A stretch of 64,000 nucleotides of DNA from an uncultured Clostridia bacterium (GTDB lineage Bacteria > Bacillota > Clostridia > TANB77 > CAG-508), in contig CALXFE010000001.1 of NCBI GenBank assembly GCA_944387545.1, positions 62,001 to 126,000 of the forward strand, written 5' to 3'. Under the pieces are notes generated by a model, which ran no database searches, was not told where the DNA came from, and saw nothing but the letters and a program-made list of their open reading frames with translations. Position numbers and translations under genes: made by a program. Of the stretch, positions 43,124 through 50,613 are shown in pieces (within the stretch, counting starts at the first letter, position 1; the number at the start of each line of letters is the position of its first letter).

Positions 43124-43992
43124 TACATGTTTATATTTTTTAATTTAATTTCTTTTTCCTTTAAGTAAGTCAATATTCCACTTTCTGATTGAAAATGAAA
43201 CTTTAATTTATAGCTACATAACATCTGATACTTTTTACCAAATTGTTTATTAATTTCATTTTTTCCATATTTACCATCACCAATAATAGGATATCCTATA
43301 TGAGCTAAATGTGCTCTGATTTGATGTGTCCTTCCCGTTTCAATTTCAACATCCAATAAAGCGGTATTGTCTTTTCTTTTTTCTAGCACAGTATATTTTG
43401 TAATGATTTTTTGATATCCTTTTTTGAAAGTATCACTAATATATACCTGTGATTTTTTATTATCTTTAAATAAATAAGCTTCTAATCTTTTTTCTTTTTT
43501 GTTTGGAATTCCATATACCAATGCTAGATAGTGTTTTTCAATTTCATGTTCTTTAAACTTTTTTAGTAAAATTTCTAATGCTTCTTCATTTTTAGCAAAG
43601 ATAACCAATCCCGTTGTATTTCTATCAATTCTATGACACGGCTGTGGTTTAAATTCACAATTTGTATACTGTTTGTGGATGATTTCTGTCAAGGAATTTT
43701 TTCCAGTTACCTCAATATTTACTGGTTTATTGATTACCAATATATTTTCGTCTTCATAAACAATATCTAAATTTCTCTGTATATCTTCTAATTCTTTCGG
43801 AAGATATACCTCTATCCTATCATTTTCGTATATAGAGATATCTTTATTTATCCTTTTTCCATTTACTTTTATATCTTTTTTTCTTAATAATTTACAAAAT
43901 GTAGGATAGTTTACATTTGGTAATTCTTCTAATATCACTTTATTTAATTTCTTTTCATGGTATTTTTTATTTACAATTATTTCTTTCATCAT
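43123..43992 (-). CDS. RluA-family pseudouridine synthase
   Basis: The 289-residue enzyme has an N-terminal S4 RNA-binding domain (KLLRKKDIKVNGKRINKDIS) and the catalytic CHRIDRNTTGLVIFAKN with the nucleophile Asp, then RTHQIRAHLAHIGYPIIGD. It isomerises uridines in 23S rRNA or tRNA (RluC/RluD group); the target cannot be told. No ribosome site precedes the ATG pair at 43987-43992; a -10 element ends six bases upstream, so the message may be leaderless. Confidence 0.92.
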   Translation of the reverse strand: MMKEIIVNKKYHEKKLNKVILEELPNVNYPTFCKLLRKKDIKVNGKRINKDISIYENDRIEVYLPKELEDIQRNLDIVYEDENILVINKPVNIEVTGKNSLTEIIHKQYTNCEFKPQPCHRIDRNTTGLVIFAKNEEALEILLKKFKEHEIEKHYLALVYGIPNKKEKRLEAYLFKDNKKSQVYISDTFKKGYQKIITKYTVLEKRKDNTALLDVEIETGRTHQIRAHLAHIGYPIIGDGKYGKNEINKQFGKKYQMLCSYKLKFHFQSESGILTYLKEKEIKLKNINM

Positions 43993-43998
43993 ATTATG

Positions 43999-44027
43999 AT
44001 TATATCGTATTTTTAATATTGAAACAA
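43999..44027 (-). promoter_or_regulatory. Promoter directly abutting the rluA-type gene
   Basis: TTGTTT (44022-44027), a 17-base spacer and TATAAT (43999-44004) on the minus strand. Only six bases separate the -10 from the start ATG, which predicts transcription beginning at or next to the start codon. It overlaps the end of the upstream gene. Confidence 0.6.
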
Positions 44028-44549
44028 GCTAGATTCTATGATTTTCTCATATTTTTCAAAATTTGGTTCATAGTTTTCTATCATTCTATAAAAATATTTT
44101 GAATGTGTTTTATATTTTAAATGACAATATTCATGTAATACAATAAAATCAATAACGTCTCTATGAAACATAACAATTTTAGGATTAATTGTGATTTTTC
44201 CATCAACACATCTTCCAATTTCTTTTTTCATATTTTTGATTTCATAATCTTCAGGTGCAAATCCTAACATTAATCTTGTTTTTTCCATTGCTCTTTCCAC
44301 TTCTACTTTTGCTATTTGTTCGTACATTTTATCAATTGCTAAATCTAAAATCTCTTGATTGTTGTCTTTTTTATAGCGATTAGGAAGTGATATTTTGATT
44401 AATTGATTTTCTACATTTAATTCAGGTACTTTTACATTTTTGTACACGATTTTTACTTTGTAATCAGTTCCTAAGACTGGTACAGGATGTCTCTCTAATG
44501 TAGTATTTATACTGTTTTTTATACGAATTTGTTTTTTTACTTTATACAT
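44013..44549 (-). CDS. YgjP-like zinc metallopeptidase (DUF45)
   Basis: The 178-residue protein has the zinc motif FIVLHEYCHLKYKTHSKYFY (HExxH with a third His), preceded by MKKEIGRCVDGKITINPKIV, matching the YgjP/DUF45 group related to SprT and M48. Its physiological substrate is unknown. The ATG at 44549 has TAGGAG at good spacing; the frame extends to 44585 without one. Confidence 0.85.
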   Translation of the reverse strand: MYKVKKQIRIKNSINTTLERHPVPVLGTDYKVKIVYKNVKVPELNVENQLIKISLPNRYKKDNNQEILDLAIDKMYEQIAKVEVERAMEKTRLMLGFAPEDYEIKNMKKEIGRCVDGKITINPKIVMFHRDVIDFIVLHEYCHLKYKTHSKYFYRMIENYEPNFEKYEKIIESSLFQY

Positions 44550-44712
44550 AAATATCACTCCTATTCTTGAATTTTTGTTTTGCAAATTATTGTTCGCTTT
44601 TGTTGTTCTTATTTTATATTTTATTTTCTACTTTGTCAATACTTTTTATAAAAAAATATAAAATTTTTGTTCGCATTTTATCTAACCTTGATTTCACAGT
44701 ATTTTCAAGGAT

Positions 44713-46035
44713 TTATTTAATATTTTTGTTTTTTATTATATATCTTTTAAACTCTGGAAAGCTTAATGGTTTTGAATAAATATACCCTTGTAGTAAATCA
44801 CATTTTTTTTCTGTTAAATATTTTACTTGTTCGCTTTTTTCTACTCCTTCTGCTACTGTTTTCAAATTTAATTTTTTGCTAATTAATAAAATTATTTCTA
44901 AAAGATTGATAGCATTGTTTTTCTCATCTATTTTATCTATAAATGTTTTATCAATTTTTAAAGTGTCTATTGGTAACATTTCTAACATATTTAAGGAAGA
45001 ATATCCTGTTCCAAAATCATCTATTGCTATACCAAATCCTTTTTCTTTTATTTTCTCTAATTTTTCCTTCATATTTATATTGTCGTCTGTTGTCGTTCTT
45101 TCCGTTATTTCTATTTGAATTTCATTTGGTTTTACATTATATTTCTTATTAAATTTCATATACTTTATTAAAAAATCTCTTTCTAATAAGCTCTCCTTTG
45201 ATATATTTACTGAAATTTTAGGAATTTCAGTAAATTCTTTTTTCATTTCTTGTATATTCTCACATACCTTTTCATAAATATATTCATCTAATTTTATAAT
45301 AAAATAATTTTTTTCAAATATAGGAATAAATTCGCTTGGAGATATTTTATTTTGCTCTTTTTTCCATCTAACTAGTGCTTCTGCTCCTTCCATTTTTTCT
45401 GTTTTTGGACTGATTTGTGGTTGATAATATATTTCAAATTCTTTATTTTTTATTGCCTCTTCCATCATATTCTCTATTTCACTTTCTCTTATCATTTTTT
45501 GTTCAAATTCTTCTGTAAATACACCATATGGCACATGATATTTTCCTTTTATACTATCATGTGCCATAATTGCTTTATCTATGATACTTTGCACATCTCT
45601 CTCATCTTTATCGCAAATATATACTCCCATAGAGATTCGCAAATTATACCATATGTTTCCTATATTAATTCGTGATATCGTGCTATTTAATCTATCTGTT
45701 ATATTTTCTACATCTACTTCCCCTACTAAAAAAATTCCAAAAACATCATTTGCTAATCGGCAAACAATATCTGTTTTTCTAATAGAATGTTTTATTTCTT
45801 CTCCTACTCGTTTTAATAATGCATTTCCTTTTTTATGCCCATATTTTTTATTAAATGTTTTAAACTTATCTATGTCTAAGATAATCATTGTTTTTTTATC
45901 ATTCATTTCTAATTTTTCTTTTGTTCTTGCTAAATAGGCATTATAATTTCCTAAACCTGTTATTGGGTCAATATATGCTAACTCTAAAAGTCGATTTCTT
46001 TTTTCTATTCTTAATTTCTTATATTTTCTATTCAC
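44713..46035 (-). CDS. GGDEF-EAL protein with degenerate GGDEF, probable c-di-GMP phosphodiesterase
   Basis: The 440-residue protein has a GGDEF domain at about 15-170 (IDPITGLGNYNAYLAR, LDIDKFKTFNKKYGH) whose catalytic GGDEF is ANDVF (95-99), so it cannot make c-di-GMP. The EAL domain at 185-435 keeps E219-A-L, SVNIS, EITE, D339-D340-FGTGYSSL, K362 and AEGVE (E396), as in active phosphodiesterases. There is no membrane helix or sensor domain. It stands alone with no ribosome-site-sharing neighbour. Confidence 0.92.
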   Translation of the reverse strand: MNRKYKKLRIEKRNRLLELAYIDPITGLGNYNAYLARTKEKLEMNDKKTMIILDIDKFKTFNKKYGHKKGNALLKRVGEEIKHSIRKTDIVCRLANDVFGIFLVGEVDVENITDRLNSTISRINIGNIWYNLRISMGVYICDKDERDVQSIIDKAIMAHDSIKGKYHVPYGVFTEEFEQKMIRESEIENMMEEAIKNKEFEIYYQPQISPKTEKMEGAEALVRWKKEQNKISPSEFIPIFEKNYFIIKLDEYIYEKVCENIQEMKKEFTEIPKISVNISKESLLERDFLIKYMKFNKKYNVKPNEIQIEITERTTTDDNINMKEKLEKIKEKGFGIAIDDFGTGYSSLNMLEMLPIDTLKIDKTFIDKIDEKNNAINLLEIILLISKKLNLKTVAEGVEKSEQVKYLTEKKCDLLQGYIYSKPLSFPEFKRYIIKNKNIK

Positions 46036-46107
46036 AACTTATCTCCTATTTTATTTTTTTATAATTTATATATTTTAGTATGTGTTATAAATAGAAATTT
46101 ATGAAAA

Positions 46108-46140
46108 AAAAAGAAAACATCTTTTTTTTGACGTTCTCTT
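46108..46140 (-). terminator. Terminator of the RelBE-type operon
   Basis: GAAAACATC pairs with GACGTTCTC (with G-T pairs) and is followed by eight or more T on the minus strand. Confidence 0.7.
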
Positions 46141-46407
46141 TCAATTATATATTTCTCTTCTATGTCCTATTTCCAATACTAGCACTATGATTTCTTTATC
46201 TTGTATTTCACATATAACTCTATAATCTCCTATACGATATCTCCATTGTCCTGACTTGTTTTCGACTAGTCCTTTTCCATGAAGTCTGGGATTTTCACAA
46301 TTTTGAATGTTCTTTTCTAACCATCCAATGATAAGTGCTGCTATATGTTTATCTAGTTTTTTTAATTGTTTTTTTGCTCTTTCTGTAAATATTACTTTAT
46401 ATTGCAT
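46141..46407 (-). CDS. relE: RelE-family mRNA interferase toxin
   Basis: The 88-residue toxin reads YKVIFTERAKKQLKKLDKHI, GLVENKSGQWRYRIGDYRVI and VLEIGHRREIYN, a complete RelE with the basic RYRIGDYR and the C-terminal H-R-x-x-x-Y. It cleaves mRNA in the ribosome. Its ATG overlaps the antitoxin stop (TAATG). Unlike the toxin at 17-330, it is intact. Confidence 0.93.
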   Translation of the reverse strand: MQYKVIFTERAKKQLKKLDKHIAALIIGWLEKNIQNCENPRLHGKGLVENKSGQWRYRIGDYRVICEIQDKEIIVLVLEIGHRREIYN

Positions 46408-46625
46408 TATAATCCCAACTCCTCTTTTACTTCATCCATTGTATATGTTTTAGGATTTTTCTTATATTCTTTTATTGCTTTATTATAAGATTTTAAGTCA
46501 TATTCGTCTTCTATTTTTTCTAATACAGCATTTCGTATTAAATCAGATAAAGAAATATTGTTCATGTCTGCATATGCTTTTATTAATTTTGAGTCTTCTT
46601 CATTTAATCTTACTGAAATTGTCAT
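46407..46625 (-). CDS. relB: RelB-type ribbon-helix-helix antitoxin
   Basis: The 72-residue protein starts MTISVRLNEEDSKLIKAYAD, with a ribbon-helix-helix domain (SVRLNEEDSKLIK, SLSDLIRNAVLEKIEDEYDL) and a C-terminal toxin-binding tail (NPKTYTMDEVKEELGL). GGGAG lies 10 bases before the ATG at 46625; a TTG three codons earlier is possible. It would repress the operon through the repeats in the promoter. Confidence 0.9.
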   Translation of the reverse strand: MTISVRLNEEDSKLIKAYADMNNISLSDLIRNAVLEKIEDEYDLKSYNKAIKEYKKNPKTYTMDEVKEELGL

Positions 46626-46642
46626 ATCTATCAACTCCCTTC

Positions 46643-46678
46643 TGTAATCATTGTACTACATTGTATTACATTTGTCAA
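46643..46678 (-). promoter_or_regulatory. Toxin-antitoxin promoter and operator
   Basis: TTGACA (46673-46678), a 17-base spacer and TACAAT (46650-46655). The spacer holds direct repeats ATTGTACTAC and ATTGTATTAC, flanked by TGTAAT/ATTACA, the kind of site bound by ribbon-helix-helix antitoxins. Confidence 0.75.
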
Positions 46679-46759
46679 TATTATTATATTATTATTTCCA
46701 TTAAATTGTGATAATATTCGAAATATAATTAAAGTTAAGATTTCCATAAATTTTGTGGG

Positions 46760-46844
46760 ACAAATCTCGCTTCGTGAGAACTTTTCTCTACTTTTCTAAT
46801 TTAACTATATATATTTAAGTTCTCGAAGAAGCGTAAAGATTTGT
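46760..46844. repeat. Long imperfect inverted repeat
   Basis: ACAAATCTCGCTTCGTGAG with AACTT (46760-46783) pairs with AAGTTCTCGAAGAAGCG and AGATTTGT (46817-46844), with a 33-base spacer. No T tract follows. It opens a run of four hairpins in the 380-base gap between two genes. Confidence 0.65.
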
Positions 46845-46851
46845 CGACGCG

Positions 46852-46872
46852 AAAAATTGCATAGCAATTTTT
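46852..46872. repeat. Perfect palindromic hairpin
   Basis: AAAAATTGC pairs with GCAATTTTT around ATA. Confidence 0.6.
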
Positions 46873-46887
46873 CTGTGCAACGTTGTT

Positions 46888-46930
46888 TTTTTTATTGTAT
46901 AGGAAAAGCAATTTTTCCTATACAATAAAA
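46888..46930. repeat. Palindrome of the TTTTCCTATACAATA motif
   Basis: TTTTATTGTATAGGAAAA faces TTTTTCCTATACAATAAAA with a GCA-type centre. The same motif occurs singly at 7264-7279 and 7336-7350. It could also act as a terminator. Confidence 0.65.
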
Positions 46931-46932
46931 AA

Positions 46933-46972
46933 CTGCTGACAAAATATTGTTATATACTTTGTCAACAGTCTA
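46933..46972 (-). terminator. Terminator of the acidic-protein gene
   Basis: CTGCTGACAAA pairs with TTTGTCAACAG, followed by TTTTTTA on the minus strand. Confidence 0.75.
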
Positions 46973-47005
46973 GGGCTAATAGGCAGACTAATTACCTATG
47001 CCATG

Positions 47006-47359
47006 TTATTCTTCCCAACTATCACCATAATCGTGATAGCTTTCATTATCTTCTTCGACTTCATATGCATTAGCAATATGCATCAATGTTCGACAACCAG
47101 TGTCGTCATTTTTGACTTCCATATATGCTACGTACAAGTTTCCAAAAGTAACTTTCTTGAGTTTCTTATCAAAGTCATTTATTGCTTTCATTTTCGTCTC
47201 TCCGTCATTGAAATCACGATAATCCATAACAGTAATATAAATAGAATTTATATCTACAGTTACAGTTTCTTCAAGTTCGTAGTCGGGAGCACATTCAATA
47301 AACATCTGATAGTAGTGCAAAATAAGCTCCTCTAAATCTTGTTTCCGTACTTTTTTCAT
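47006..47359 (-). CDS. Unrecognised 117-residue acidic protein
   Basis: The protein starts MKKVRKQDLEELILHYYQMF and reads YELEETVTVDINSIYITVMD, FGNLYVAYMEVKNDDTG and ends in HDYGDSWEE. It lacks membrane segments and has only scattered Cys. No family is recognised. It ends in TAA, unlike the Cys-rich paralogs. AAGGAGGT lies before the ATG. Bases 47041-47140 contain 35 G or C, mildly above the local norm. It is a single-gene unit with promoter and terminator. Confidence 0.65.
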   Translation of the reverse strand: MKKVRKQDLEELILHYYQMFIECAPDYELEETVTVDINSIYITVMDYRDFNDGETKMKAINDFDKKLKKVTFGNLYVAYMEVKNDDTGCRTLMHIANAYEVEEDNESYHDYGDSWEE

Positions 47360-47442
47360 AGATAAACCTCCTTAAGATTCATAAAAAGTACCATTTTAAG
47401 TATTAGTCACTTAAAATTTTCATGCCTTTAAGTTTCAGATAC

Positions 47443-47471
47443 ATTTTAGCATAATTTTATGTAAATATCAA
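47443..47471 (-). promoter_or_regulatory. Promoter of the acidic-protein gene
   Basis: TTGATA (47466-47471), a 17-base spacer and TAAAAT (47443-47448) on the minus strand, 84 bases before the start codon. Confidence 0.6.
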
Positions 47472-47511
47472 TTCATTTCTGACATTTATTACTTTTTTGC
47501 CATAAAGAAAA

Positions 47512-47554
47512 CAGACCTTAGAATAACTTTCATAAGCTTATTCTTTGAGGTCTG
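47512..47554 (-). terminator. Terminator downstream of the GGGtGRT gene
   Basis: AGACCT...AGAATAA pairs with TTATTCT...AGGTCT, followed by TTTTCTTT on the minus strand. It overlaps repeat copy 4. Confidence 0.6.
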
Positions 47555-47597
47555 TCCCTTTTGGTATCATTTTGGAACGATTTAGCACGTCCCTATT
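47548..47597 (+). repeat. GGGGACGT/GGACA intergenic repeat, copy 4
   Basis: AGGTCTGTCCCTTTTGG, then GGAACG, then GCACGTCCC. It ends four bases before the GGGtGRT stop and matches copies 3 and 5. Confidence 0.75.
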
Positions 47598-47600
47598 AGA

Positions 47601-48602
47601 CTATTTCATTGCTTCTTCTACTGCAACAGCTACAGCTACTGATGCTCCAACCATTGGGTTGTTACCCATTCCGATTAATCCCATCATTTCAACGTGTGCT
47701 GGTACTGATGAACTTCCTGCGAATTGTGCATCTGAGTGCATTCTTCCCATTGTATCTGTCATACCATATGATGCTGGTCCTGCTGCCATATTGTCTGGGT
47801 GTAATGTTCTTCCTGTTCCACCACCTGATGCTACTGAGAAGTATTTCTTTCCTGCTGCTAATCTTTCTTTTTTGTATGTTCCTGCAACTGGATGTTGGAA
47901 TCTTGTTGGGTTTGTTGAGTTACCTGTAATTGATACATCAACATCTTCCATCCACATGATAGCTACACCTTCTCTAACATCATTTGCACCATAACATCTA
48001 ACTTTACTTCTTTCTCCATCTGAGTATTTAATTTCTTCTACTACTTTTACTTTTCCTGTGAAGAAATCAAAATCTGTTTTTACATATGTAAATCCATTAA
48101 TTCTTGAAATAACTTGTGCTGCATCTTTTCCAAGTCCATTTAAGATAACTCTTAATGGTTCTTTTCTTACTTTGTTTGCTGATTTTGCAATTCCGATTGC
48201 TCCTTCAGCTGCTGCAAAACTTTCATGTCCTGCTAAGAATGCAAAACATTTTGTATCTTCTGATAATAGCATTGATGCTAAGTTTCCATGTCCTAATCCA
48301 ACTTTTCTATCATCTGCAACTGAACCTGGGATACAGAATGCTTGTAATCCTTCTCCAATTGCTTTTGCTGCATCTGCTGCTTTTGTGCAACCTTTTTTAA
48401 CAGCGATTGCTGCTCCTAATGTATATGCCCAAGCTGCATTCTCAAAACAGATTGGTTGTACTCCTTTTACAATTTCATATGGATTAAATCCTTTGTCTGT
48501 ACATATTTTTAATGCATCTTCAAAGTCCTTTATTCCGTATTTTTCCATTACTGGTTTTATTTGATCTATTCTTCTTTCATAACTTTCAAATGTTACTGCC
48601 AT
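47601..48602 (-). CDS. GGGtGRT family protein
   Basis: The 333-residue protein carries the family-naming motif in FSVASGGGTGRTLHPDNMAA. Other conserved blocks are FAFLAGHESFAAAEGAIGIA and the C-terminal AHVEMMGLIGMGNNPMVGA. The family occurs in anaerobes, nearly always beside a NifU-like Fe-S scaffold, as here (48803-49495). Its biochemical role is not established; a metal-cluster-related role is inferred from the pairing. AAGGAGG lies before the ATG. Confidence 0.92.
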   Translation of the reverse strand: MAVTFESYERRIDQIKPVMEKYGIKDFEDALKICTDKGFNPYEIVKGVQPICFENAAWAYTLGAAIAVKKGCTKAADAAKAIGEGLQAFCIPGSVADDRKVGLGHGNLASMLLSEDTKCFAFLAGHESFAAAEGAIGIAKSANKVRKEPLRVILNGLGKDAAQVISRINGFTYVKTDFDFFTGKVKVVEEIKYSDGERSKVRCYGANDVREGVAIMWMEDVDVSITGNSTNPTRFQHPVAGTYKKERLAAGKKYFSVASGGGTGRTLHPDNMAAGPASYGMTDTMGRMHSDAQFAGSSSVPAHVEMMGLIGMGNNPMVGASVAVAVAVEEAMK

Positions 48603-48686
48603 TTTATTTCCTCCTTATTTCTTATAAATTCATACATTGTTTCAAGCGAAGCAAAACAGTTCGCTTTTCATTCGTTTTTACTCGAA

Positions 48687-48808
48687 AATTAATTAAAATT
48701 AATAAGATGTGCATTTTTCATAAATATAGACAAACTGAAGGTGTACTTTTGTACATCGAAGTTTGGATATTTTATGAAAAATGTGCAGATTGCTGATTTT
48801 AATTAATT
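48687..48808. repeat. 122-base intergenic hairpin between the NifU-like and GGGtGRT genes
   Basis: Nested arms pair from AATTAATTAAAAT (48687-48699) with ATTTTAATTAATT (48796-48808), then GCATTTTTCATAAA with TTTATGAAAAATG, then CAAACT...GTGTAC with GTACAT...AGTTTG around a TTTT loop. It fills most of the 200-base gap and has no T tract, so it is not a normal terminator. Confidence 0.75.
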
Positions 48809-49495
48809 TTGTCTTGGGTCAATCTTCTTAACAGCCTCATCAAATCTTCCATATGTACCAGAAGCTTTTTCAATAGCCTCCATTGGATCTATTCCTTTTT
48901 TAATATTATCCATCATTTTTCCCATATGAACATATTTGTATCCAATGATTTGGTCATCTTTATCTAATCCTAATTCCACAATGTAACCTTCTGTTAATTG
49001 TAAATATCTAGGTCCTTTTAATGTACTTGAATAAATTGTTCCAACTTGTGATGTATGACCTTTTCCTAAATCTTCAAGTCCTGCTCCTACTGGAAGTCCT
49101 CCTTCTGAGAAAGCTGTTTGTGTTCTTCCATATACAATTTGTAAGAATAATTCTCTCATAGCAGTATTGATAGCATCACAAACTAAATCTGTATTTAATG
49201 CTTCTAATATTGTTTTTCCTGTTAAGATTTCTCCAGCCATAGCTGCTGAATGTGTCATTCCTGAACATCCAATCGTTTCAATTAATGCTTCTTGAATGAT
49301 ACCATCTTTTACATTTAAAGTTAATTTACATGCGCCTTGTTGTGGTGCACACCATCCAATACCATGTGTTAAACCTGATATATCTTTTATTTCTTTTGCT
49401 TTTACCCATTTTCCTTCTTCTGGAATTGGTGCTGGTCCATGGTCTACTCCTTTTTTTACAACACACATTTCTTCTAATTCTTTTGAATAAATCAT
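48803..49495 (-). CDS. NifU-like Fe-S cluster scaffold paired with GGGtGRT
   Basis: The 230-residue protein has Cys residues in HGIGWCAPQQGACKLTLNV and IETIGCSGMTHSAAMAGEIL, the latter resembling the GCSG-type ligand loop of NifU/IscU. It is longer than IscU and has a unique C-terminal half (GRTQTAFSEGGLPVGAGLED). The ATG at 49495 has AAAGGAG about 8 bases upstream; an ATG at 49501 is too close. It precedes GGGtGRT and probably builds or delivers Fe-S clusters with it. Confidence 0.85.
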   Translation of the reverse strand: MIYSKELEEMCVVKKGVDHGPAPIPEEGKWVKAKEIKDISGLTHGIGWCAPQQGACKLTLNVKDGIIQEALIETIGCSGMTHSAAMAGEILTGKTILEALNTDLVCDAINTAMRELFLQIVYGRTQTAFSEGGLPVGAGLEDLGKGHTSQVGTIYSSTLKGPRYLQLTEGYIVELGLDKDDQIIGYKYVHMGKMMDNIKKGIDPMEAIEKASGTYGRFDEAVKKIDPRQN

Positions 49496-49566
49496 TTTCA
49501 TTGCTCCTTTCAATACTTGATTTGTATATATCTTTTTAGGTAAATTACCTAAATTTAAAAACATTT

Positions 49567-50607
49567 CTACTCTCCATCTTCTTCATCTTCTGAAAATAAT
49601 ATTTGATTTCGAATTGGTCTATTTGTTTTTTTCTTTTCTGTTTCCGTTTTTGTATTACTATTTTTTCTTTTACTTATTTCTTCTTGTATTTTTCTCATTT
49701 TTTCTCTTCTAATTTCATCTTGTGTTTTTGAAATAGTCTCTTGTGATGCCTTTCTAACGATGTCCTGTTCTGTCTTATCTGTTTTTATGTGATTTTTATT
49801 ATTTTTTATATTTAGAATGTTTCTACTACTTTTTATAATATATTGTTCTGCTGATTTATTATCATGACTCCACATAGTCTCTTGTTTTTTTCTAATATTC
49901 GCATCCCAATTATTTTCTATCTTATGACTATGAATTTGATTATATTTTCTGTCTATTCCAATTGTTTGTATATCATCTTCTCTAATATAACCATCATTTT
50001 CTATTTCATTTTCTTGAGTATTATATTCTATAATATTTTTCGTATCTTGTTCTATATAAATACCTGCATTGTATTCTTCTGTTTCTGTCAAAGTTCTAGC
50101 TCCATTAAAATATCGAAATAATATGTCTTTATCTTTTTTAGAAACCTGTTCTGGTCCAATTCCTAAATATTTATATCTCCAAATCACATGACGTTCATAA
50201 CTATTAAAAGCATTATTTATTAAATCTTCATAACTGTATTCTGCCTTAAATTTCATATTGGTTATAGATATTGTTAGATTGCTCCACATTTCATTCTGTT
50301 CAGTTGCAGATTTTTTAAATGTTTCTCTTAATCGTTTTATATCATCATATATTTTTTCAACCAAGTCCAAATATTGCTTTTCATCTATATTAAATTTACT
50401 TGGTACTTCATAGACATTAACAGGATTTTTTCTAAATATTCCTTTAGGAATATAATAGAAAAATAATTCTCCTGTTGGCTCTTTTTTACCATTTTCTATG
50501 ACGGAACTATATAAATATATGGATTCCCATTTTTCTGGTATTAAATATAGTAATTTTCTTTGTATTTCTTCATATATTTCTTTTATCTGTTTTGTGTGAT
50601 TTAACAT
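49567..50607 (-). CDS. YezG-family (DUF600) protein with long charged tail
   Basis: Residues 1-150 match YezG/DUF600 immunity proteins: IYEEIQRKLLYLIPEKWESI, GELFFYYIPKGI, MWSNLTISI and FNSYERHVIWRYKYLGI. YezG neutralises the LXG-type nuclease toxin YeeF in Bacillus. Here a 190-residue Lys/Glu/Asn-rich tail follows, which is not part of the normal family. No toxin gene is seen nearby. It starts 6 bases after gpmI, so it is probably co-transcribed with the glycolytic genes. Confidence 0.82.
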   Translation of the reverse strand: MLNHTKQIKEIYEEIQRKLLYLIPEKWESIYLYSSVIENGKKEPTGELFFYYIPKGIFRKNPVNVYEVPSKFNIDEKQYLDLVEKIYDDIKRLRETFKKSATEQNEMWSNLTISITNMKFKAEYSYEDLINNAFNSYERHVIWRYKYLGIGPEQVSKKDKDILFRYFNGARTLTETEEYNAGIYIEQDTKNIIEYNTQENEIENDGYIREDDIQTIGIDRKYNQIHSHKIENNWDANIRKKQETMWSHDNKSAEQYIIKSSRNILNIKNNKNHIKTDKTEQDIVRKASQETISKTQDEIRREKMRKIQEEISKRKNSNTKTETEKKKTNRPIRNQILFSEDEEDGE

Positions 50608-50613
50608 ATCCTT

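Noticed and set aside
46740-46972. CRISPR array
   Set aside because: The hairpins differ from each other and no regular direct repeats with spacers exist; no cas gene is in the window.
47545-47994. Plus-strand open frames antisense to the GGGtGRT gene
   Set aside because: Their sequences mirror the minus-strand gene, and no ribosome site is present.
49567-50607. YezG gene as part of a polymorphic toxin system
   Set aside because: No LXG or nuclease toxin gene is found in the window.
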